Positions 6,072-10,484 of a stretch of 10,484 nucleotides of DNA are shown in pieces (the first letter of the stretch is position 1; every line of letters starts with the position of its first letter). The notes under the pieces are model-generated. The model worked only from the letters and a program-made list of their open reading frames with translations. It had not been told where the DNA came from and did no database searches. Source of the stretch: CAHJXF01 sp039936235 (lineage in GTDB: Bacteria > Pseudomonadota > Gammaproteobacteria > Burkholderiales > Burkholderiaceae_D); assembly GCA_039936235.1 (NCBI GenBank), contig JBDTIS010000037.1:1-10484 (forward strand). Reading direction: 5' to 3'. The position numbers and the translations under genes were made by a program.

Positions 6072-7889
6072 ATGAGCAAGAATTCCACCGACACCCGCAC
6101 CGTCGTCAGCGGCGTGCAAAAAATGACGCCGTCCGAGGCGTTTGTCGAAACCCTGGTCGCCAACGGCGTGACCGACATGTTCGGCATCATGGGCTCGGCC
6201 TTCATGGACGCCATGGACATTTTTGCCCCCGCCGGCATCCGCCTGATCCCGGTGGTGCACGAGCAGGGCGCAGCCCACATGGCCGACGGCTATGCCCGAG
6301 TGTCCGGCCGCCACGGCGTGACCATCGGCCAGAACGGCCCCGGCATCAGCAACTGCGTGACCGCCATCGCCGCAGCCTATTGGGCACACAGCCCGGTGGT
6401 GATCATCACCCCCGAGACGGGCACCACCGGCATCGGCCTGGGCGGCTTCCAGGAAGCCAACCAACTGCCTATGTTCGAGGAGTTCACGAAGTACCAGGGC
6501 CACGTGACTCATCCCAAGCGCATGGCCGAGTACACGGCGCGCTGCTTCGACCGCGCCATGAGCGACAACGGCCCGACCCAGCTCAACATCCCGCGCGACT
6601 ATTTCTACGGCGAGATCGAGTGCGAGATCCCCAAGCCCCAGCGTGTCGATCGCGGCGCGGGTGGCGAAGCCAGCCTGGCGGCCGCCACGGAATTGCTGGC
6701 CACCGCCAAGTTCCCGGTCATCCTGGCCGGTGGTGGTGTGGTCATGGGCGACGCTGTGGAAGAGTGCAAGCTGCTCGCCGAGCGCCTGGGCGCGCCGGTC
6801 GTCACCGGCTATCTGCGCAACGACGCCTTCCCCGCCAGCCACCCGCTGTGGGCCGGTCCCTTGGGCTACCAGGGTTCCAAGGCCGGCATGAAGCTGATCG
6901 CCCAGGCCGACGTGGTGATCGCCCTCGGTTCGCGCATGGGGCCGTTCGGCACCCTGCCGCAGCACGGTATGGACTACTGGCCCAAGTCGGCCAAGATCAT
7001 CCAGGTCGAAGCCGATCACACCAATCTGGGTCTGGTGAAGAAGATCGCGGTGGGCATCTGCGGTGATGCCAAGGCCACCGCGGCCGAGCTGACCAGGCGC
7101 TTGACCGGCAAGACGCTAACCTGCGACGCCACCAAGGCCGAGCGTGCCAAGACCATCGCCAGCGAAAAGGCTGCGTGGGAAAAGGAGCTGGACGGATGGA
7201 CCCATGAGAAGGATGCCTTCAGCCTCGACATGATCGAGGAGAACAAGAAGGAGAAGACCTTCAACGGTGGCGACTACCTGCACCCGCGCCAGGTGCTGCG
7301 CGAGCTGGAAAAGGCCATGCCTCCGCGCGCCATGGTCTCCACCGACATCGGCAACATCAACTCGGTGGCCAACAGCTATCTTCGTTTCGAAGAGCCGCGC
7401 AGCTTCTTCGCGCCGATGAGCTTCGGGAACTGCGGCTACGCGCTGCCGACCATGATCGGCGCCAAGCTCGCCGCGATGGACCGCCCCGCCATCGCCTACG
7501 CCGGTGACGGCGCCTGGGCCATGAGCATGGTCGAGATCCTGACCGCCGTGCGTCACGACATCCCGGTCACGGCTGTCGTCTTCCACAACCGCCAGTGGGG
7601 TGCCGAGAAGAAGAACCAGGTCGACTTCTACAACCGCCGCTTCGTGGCCGCCGAGCTGGAAAACGAGAGCTGGTCCGAGATGGCCAGGGCCATGGGCGCC
7701 GAAGCCATCGTGGTCGACAAACTCGAAGACGTGGGCCCGGCGCTCAAGAAGGCGGTGGACATGCAGATGAACGAAGGAAAGACCTGCGTCATCGAGATCA
7801 TGTGCACCCGCGAACTGGGCGATCCATTCCGCCGCGATGCACTGGCCAAGCCGGTGCGCTTCCTGGAGAAGTACAAGGACTACGTGTGA
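6072..7889 (+). CDS. xsc: Sulfoacetaldehyde acetyltransferase (Xsc), thiamine-diphosphate enzyme
   Basis: The 605-residue protein is a full-length Xsc (EC 2.3.3.15), which converts sulfoacetaldehyde and phosphate to acetyl phosphate and sulfite. This is the desulfonating step for taurine, isethionate and related C2 sulfonates. The N-terminal pyrimidine-binding domain has the conserved catalytic Glu64 in VHEQGAAHMADGYAR, followed by IGQNGPGISNCVTAIAAAYW and ITPETGTTGIGLGGFQEANQ, stretches I associate with Xsc rather than acetolactate synthase. The C-terminal cofactor domain has GDG at 478-480 and the matching N-R-Q in VVFHNRQWGAEKKNQ, the Mg/ThDP motif. AGGAG ends 6 nt before the ATG. The gene stands alone on its strand: no pta follows, although acetyl phosphate is normally passed to Pta. 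ACC and GCC codons dominate, unlike the downstream block. I am confident of the family; the physiological sulfonate cannot be told from this window. Confidence 0.96.
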   Translation: MSKNSTDTRTVVSGVQKMTPSEAFVETLVANGVTDMFGIMGSAFMDAMDIFAPAGIRLIPVVHEQGAAHMADGYARVSGRHGVTIGQNGPGISNCVTAIAAAYWAHSPVVIITPETGTTGIGLGGFQEANQLPMFEEFTKYQGHVTHPKRMAEYTARCFDRAMSDNGPTQLNIPRDYFYGEIECEIPKPQRVDRGAGGEASLAAATELLATAKFPVILAGGGVVMGDAVEECKLLAERLGAPVVTGYLRNDAFPASHPLWAGPLGYQGSKAGMKLIAQADVVIALGSRMGPFGTLPQHGMDYWPKSAKIIQVEADHTNLGLVKKIAVGICGDAKATAAELTRRLTGKTLTCDATKAERAKTIASEKAAWEKELDGWTHEKDAFSLDMIEENKKEKTFNGGDYLHPRQVLRELEKAMPPRAMVSTDIGNINSVANSYLRFEEPRSFFAPMSFGNCGYALPTMIGAKLAAMDRPAIAYAGDGAWAMSMVEILTAVRHDIPVTAVVFHNRQWGAEKKNQVDFYNRRFVAAELENESWSEMARAMGAEAIVVDKLEDVGPALKKAVDMQMNEGKTCVIEIMCTRELGDPFRRDALAKPVRFLEKYKDYV

Positions 7890-8442
7890 TCACGCAGCTT
7901 CTTTGACCACAGCGGCGCGACGCGGGACCATTCCTCGTAGCGCCGTCTCGATGTCGTCTGTTCACCGCGGCAAAGGATCGAGTACCGCGGGAGCCGACCC
8001 CTACCTGAGCTCGGACCCCAAGCCCAAGCCTGGCAGCGAGTTCTGCTCGCGCACCGTGTTGTGCCTGGGCGTGGGACTGGTGGTCGAGCGCATCACGGCT
8101 TCGCGGATCGCCGGTCTCGGATGGTCGACCGCCGGGCTCGTGGTGAGCGGCATCGTCACGACCATCGCTGATGGGGTATTTTCTCGGCAAAGTGCGGAAC
8201 AGGCGCGGTTGATCAACGGGCTGCGCGAGCATGGATTGCTACGAGGTCGATGCCGACGACGAGTGCATCTTGTTGAAGTTCGACGGCCGCGCGTTTTGAC
8301 ATGGACCGGGCAGCAGGCACGAACGGCGACTGGCCTCAGCAGAAAGGAGCGCCGGCGGTCCTCACGGATCTGCCGGGGCGTCTGTAGGCGAACCTCGACG
8401 AAGCGGATGGCGCGACCCGACGTCGCCGCACGGGAGACGACG
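7890..8442. other. Gap without a recognised gene between xsc and the hydrolase
   Basis: About 550 bp hold no gene I can support. The plus-strand frame of the hydrolase is open through the whole gap, with an ATG at 7951 and a mildly hydrophobic stretch (SRTVLCLGVGLVVERITAS), but the Tat signal at 8443 argues that translation starts there. Two tiny plus-strand ORFs lie in other frames, 8231-8299 (MDCYEVDADDECILLKF...) and 8301-8387 (MDRAAGTNGDWPQQ...). Both have protein-like composition but match no family I know and lack clear ribosome binding sites. No terminator-like hairpin with a T-run follows xsc. This may be decayed sequence at a block boundary. Confidence 0.45.
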
Positions 8443-9408
8443 ATGAACGGAATGCACTCGAAGACACGGCGCGCGCTGCTGCAGGCCGCCCTGGCCGCGA
8501 CGACCGCGCCACTGCTTACGCGCGCCGTCGCACAGACGAAGCCGGCTGCGCGCGGCACGCAGCTGATCCTGCTCGGCACCAAGGGCGGCCCGACACCGTC
8601 GGCACTGCGCGCGGCTCCCGCGAACGTGCTGCTGGTCGACGGCCGGCCCTACGTGATCGACTGCGGGAACGGCGTCGCGATTCAGCTGACCAAGGCAGGC
8701 GTCCCGCTCGGGACGATCGACCACGTATTCGTCACGCACCAGCACTCGGACCACAACGCAGACCTCGGCAACCTCGTGTTCCTAGCGTGGGCCACCAGCC
8801 TGAAGACACCGGTCCACCTCTATGGTCCGCCGCCGATGGCGAAGATGATGGACGACTTCGCCGCGATGAACGCCGTCGACATCGCGATCCGCCAGAGCGA
8901 GGAAGGCCGGCCGCCGTTCAAGCCGCTGATCCGCGTGAAGGAGATCACGGCCGGCGGCCTCGTGATGGAAGACGACCGCGTACGCGTCACGTCTGCGCTG
9001 GTCGACCATTACACCCTCAAGCCGGCGTTCGCGTATCGGTTCGACACGACGTCTTCGGAAGGCAGGCGGTCGATCGTGTTCTCCGGCGACACGACCTACA
9101 GCGATGCGCTGATCGAGCTCGCGAAGGACGCCGACGTCCTCGTGCACGAAGTCATGTACCTGCCGGCGCTGCAGAAGATGATGGCGACGATCGACAACGC
9201 GCCGACGCTGCTCGACCACCTTCTGAAGAGTCATACGACGACCGAACAGCTCGGTCGCATCGCCGCGGCTGCGAACGTGAAGACGCTGGTGCTCAGCCAC
9301 TTCGTGCCGGGTGGCGATCCGTCGATCACCGACGAGATGTGGACCGCCGATGTGCGGACGAACTACAGCGGCCGCATCGTCATCGGGCGGGACCTCATGA
9401 CGATATGA
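8443..9408 (+). CDS. Tat-exported metallo-beta-lactamase-fold hydrolase (RNase Z / AtsA-like)
   Basis: From the ATG at 8443 (GGAG about 7 nt upstream) the product is 321 residues. The open frame extends much further upstream, but the first 32 residues form a twin-arginine signal: KTRRALLQAAL, then an Ala-rich core ending AVA-QT, a likely signal peptidase site. The mature protein has the dinuclear-metal motif H99-x-H101-x-D103-H104 in VTHQHSDHNADL, with further ligands likely His189 (VDHYTLKPAFAYRFD), Asp216 (SGDTTYSD) and His286 (LSHFVPG). The H-x-x-x-x-PAFAYRFD arrangement is that of the RNase Z-like branch that includes the arylsulfatase AtsA and several lactonase-like proteins. Export makes a tRNase role unlikely; a periplasmic ester, lactone or sulfate-ester hydrolase is more probable. 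The substrate is unknown. It converges with the Liv-type ABC gene, with 72 bp between stops. Confidence 0.88.
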   Translation: MNGMHSKTRRALLQAALAATTAPLLTRAVAQTKPAARGTQLILLGTKGGPTPSALRAAPANVLLVDGRPYVIDCGNGVAIQLTKAGVPLGTIDHVFVTHQHSDHNADLGNLVFLAWATSLKTPVHLYGPPPMAKMMDDFAAMNAVDIAIRQSEEGRPPFKPLIRVKEITAGGLVMEDDRVRVTSALVDHYTLKPAFAYRFDTTSSEGRRSIVFSGDTTYSDALIELAKDADVLVHEVMYLPALQKMMATIDNAPTLLDHLLKSHTTTEQLGRIAAAANVKTLVLSHFVPGGDPSITDEMWTADVRTNYSGRIVIGRDLMTI

Positions 9409-9480
9409 GGAGCGGAAGGCCACGCCGTCCGGGTCGGTGATTACGCATTGCCGGGGAAAGGCGCCACGCTGCCGGATTGT

Positions 9481-10484
9481 TCAGAGATACGCTGCCGCGG
9501 CTTCGCTCTCGAAGCGGTCGGGAGATCCCTCCCACACCAGCCGCGCGTGATCGATCACGTAGACGCGATCCGCGTGCGGCAGCGCGAATGTCACGTTCTG
9601 CTCGGCGAGCAGAACGCTGATCGATGTCGTCGTTCGCAGCTTCTCGAGTGCCTTCGACAGGGTCTCGAGGATGACGGGAGCGAGTCCGAGCGTCGGTTCG
9701 TCGAGCATCAGCAGCTTCGGCTTCATCATCAGCGCGCGTGCGATCGCGAGCATCTGCTGTTCGCCGCCCGACAGCGTGCGCGAAATCTGTGTCTGACGAT
9801 CGCGCAGGATGGGAAAGAGCTCGAACATCCAGGCGCAGCGCTGTTCGCGCTCTTCATCGGAGAGCGCGAAGCCGCCGAGATCGAGATTCTCGCGCACGCT
9901 CATGTCGCCGAACAGTTCGCGCGTCTCGGGACACTGCACGACGCCGCCGCGCGCGATCGACGCCGCGCTCTTGTCCGCCAGCGCTTCGCCGCAGAAGCGC
10001 AGCGAGCCGCTATGCGGGACGAGTCCCGAGATCGCGTTGAAGAGCGTCGTCTTGCCGGCGCCGTTGAGTCCGACGAGCGACACGAATTCGCCCTCGCCGA
10101 CGAACAGCGACACGTCGTCGAGCGCGAGCGCCTTGCCGTAGCGCACCGACACGCGATCGACTTCGAGCGCGCGGGGACGCTTTGCGTCGCTCTCCTCGCG
10201 CGGCACGCGGCAGAGCGCACCGCCGAGATAGACGCGCCGCACGGTCTCGTTCGCCATGACCTCGGCCGCGCTGCCTTCGGCGATGCGTTCGCCGAGATAC
10301 ATCGCGAGCACGCGATCGACGAGTGCGGATACGCTCTTCACGTTGTGGTCGACGAGCAGCACCGCGCGGCCTTCGGCGCGAAAACCTTGGATCAGTTCGG
10401 AGAACGTGGCGACCTCGGAGGCGGTCAGTCCCGCGAACGGTTCGTCGATCAGCACCACGCGCGGATGCCGCGCGACCGCCTTCG
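9481..10484 (-). CDS. Fused LivG-LivF ABC transporter ATPase, N-terminus cut by the right edge
   Basis: The minus-strand frame is open from the right edge to a stop at 9481, and no start is visible. The first part (about 10220-10484) is the end of a LivG-type ATPase: Walker B with VVLIDEPFAGL, the H-loop in VLLVDHNVKSV, and the LivG-like ending near RRVYLGG. Without a stop it runs through a short linker (CRVPREESDAKRPR) into a complete LivF-type ATPase. That domain has Walker A GLNGAGKTT (10045-10071), Q-loop VVQCPETRELF, signature LSGGEQQMLAIARAL, Walker B LLMLDEPTLGLAP and H-loop LLAEQN. LivG and LivF are normally separate proteins forming the ATPase pair of branched-chain amino acid type (HAAT) importers, so this is a genuine in-frame fusion in the sequence shown. 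Permeases and binding protein are presumably outside the window. The substrate is unknown; this class also takes up urea, amides and aromatic acids. Confidence 0.93.
   Translation of the reverse strand, partial: KAVARHPRVVLIDEPFAGLTASEVATFSELIQGFRAEGRAVLLVDHNVKSVSALVDRVLAMYLGERIAEGSAAEVMANETVRRVYLGGALCRVPREESDAKRPRALEVDRVSVRYGKALALDDVSLFVGEGEFVSLVGLNGAGKTTLFNAISGLVPHSGSLRFCGEALADKSAASIARGGVVQCPETRELFGDMSVRENLDLGGFALSDEEREQRCAWMFELFPILRDRQTQISRTLSGGEQQMLAIARALMMKPKLLMLDEPTLGLAPVILETLSKALEKLRTTTSISVLLAEQNVTFALPHADRVYVIDHARLVWEGSPDRFESEAAAAYL

Noticed and set aside
6017..7066. Large plus-strand and minus-strand ORFs overlapping xsc
   Set aside because: Xsc is unmistakable with full-length motifs; the others are Arg/Gly/His-rich shadow frames.
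6072..7889. Acetolactate synthase or another ThDP enzyme instead of Xsc
   Set aside because: The stretch from GIMGSAFMDAMDIF through TGIGLGGFQEANQ is the Xsc type as I know it, and no small regulatory subunit gene follows.
8231..8387. Two tiny plus-strand ORFs (8231-8299 and 8301-8387)
   Set aside because: Only 22 and 28 codons, no ribosome binding site, no recognisable family and no coupling to a neighbour beyond closeness to each other.
7837..8442. The hydrolase frame is open from 7837, inside xsc, giving a 523-codon ORF
   Set aside because: A good twin-arginine signal peptide and a ribosome binding site at 8443 mark the real start; the upstream part is Arg/Ser-rich and shows no domain.
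9409..9480. Bidirectional terminator between the convergent hydrolase and Liv genes
   Set aside because: The 72-bp gap is GC-rich, but I found no strong stem followed by a T-run on either strand.
1..10484. CRISPR arrays, tRNA or rRNA genes, transposases or integrases
   Set aside because: No regularly spaced repeats, tRNA-like cloverleaf, rRNA sequence or recombinase motif was seen on either strand.

Overview
The window is high-GC DNA from a proteobacterium. The ACR3/ArsC/ArsH arsenic set, the Xsc-type sulfonate enzyme and the Liv-type ABC ATPase together suggest a betaproteobacterium of the Burkholderiales (inference; no rRNA or other marker gene is present). It reads as accessory or mosaic DNA with three blocks.

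Block 1 (1-4017, all on the minus strand) is an arsenic resistance cluster. In transcription order it runs arsR, acr3 (arsenite efflux pump), arsC (glutaredoxin-type arsenate reductase), arsH (organoarsenical-oxidising flavoprotein), then an MFS transporter cut by the left edge. acr3/arsC and arsC/arsH overlap, which suggests translational coupling. An 18-bp imperfect palindrome just upstream of arsR is a good operator candidate. A possible MarR-type regulator remnant lies between arsH and the MFS gene.

Block 2 (about 4256-7889) is a sulfonate module. xsc (sulfoacetaldehyde acetyltransferase) is on the plus strand. Divergent to it on the minus strand is an IclR-family regulator followed by two overlapping genes for small paralogous Lin0512-family proteins, whose function is unknown to me. 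The 157-bp iclR/xsc intergenic region holds a sigma70-like promoter for xsc and inverted ATTCC/GGAAT elements suited to IclR control. The usual partners are absent: pta, a taurine or isethionate converting enzyme, a sulfite dehydrogenase and a sulfite exporter.

Block 3 (about 8443-10484) holds a Tat-exported metallo-beta-lactamase-fold hydrolase on the plus strand. Convergent to it is a minus-strand gene cut by the right edge that encodes a LivG-type and a LivF-type ABC ATPase fused in one polypeptide. Codon choice here (ACG, GCG, TCG frequent) differs by eye from xsc (ACC, GCC dominant), which supports different origins for blocks 2 and 3.

The gene-poor stretches are 965-1276, 4018-4255 and 7890-8442. 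The most interesting feature is the pair of Lin0512 paralogues in the regulator operon opposite xsc.
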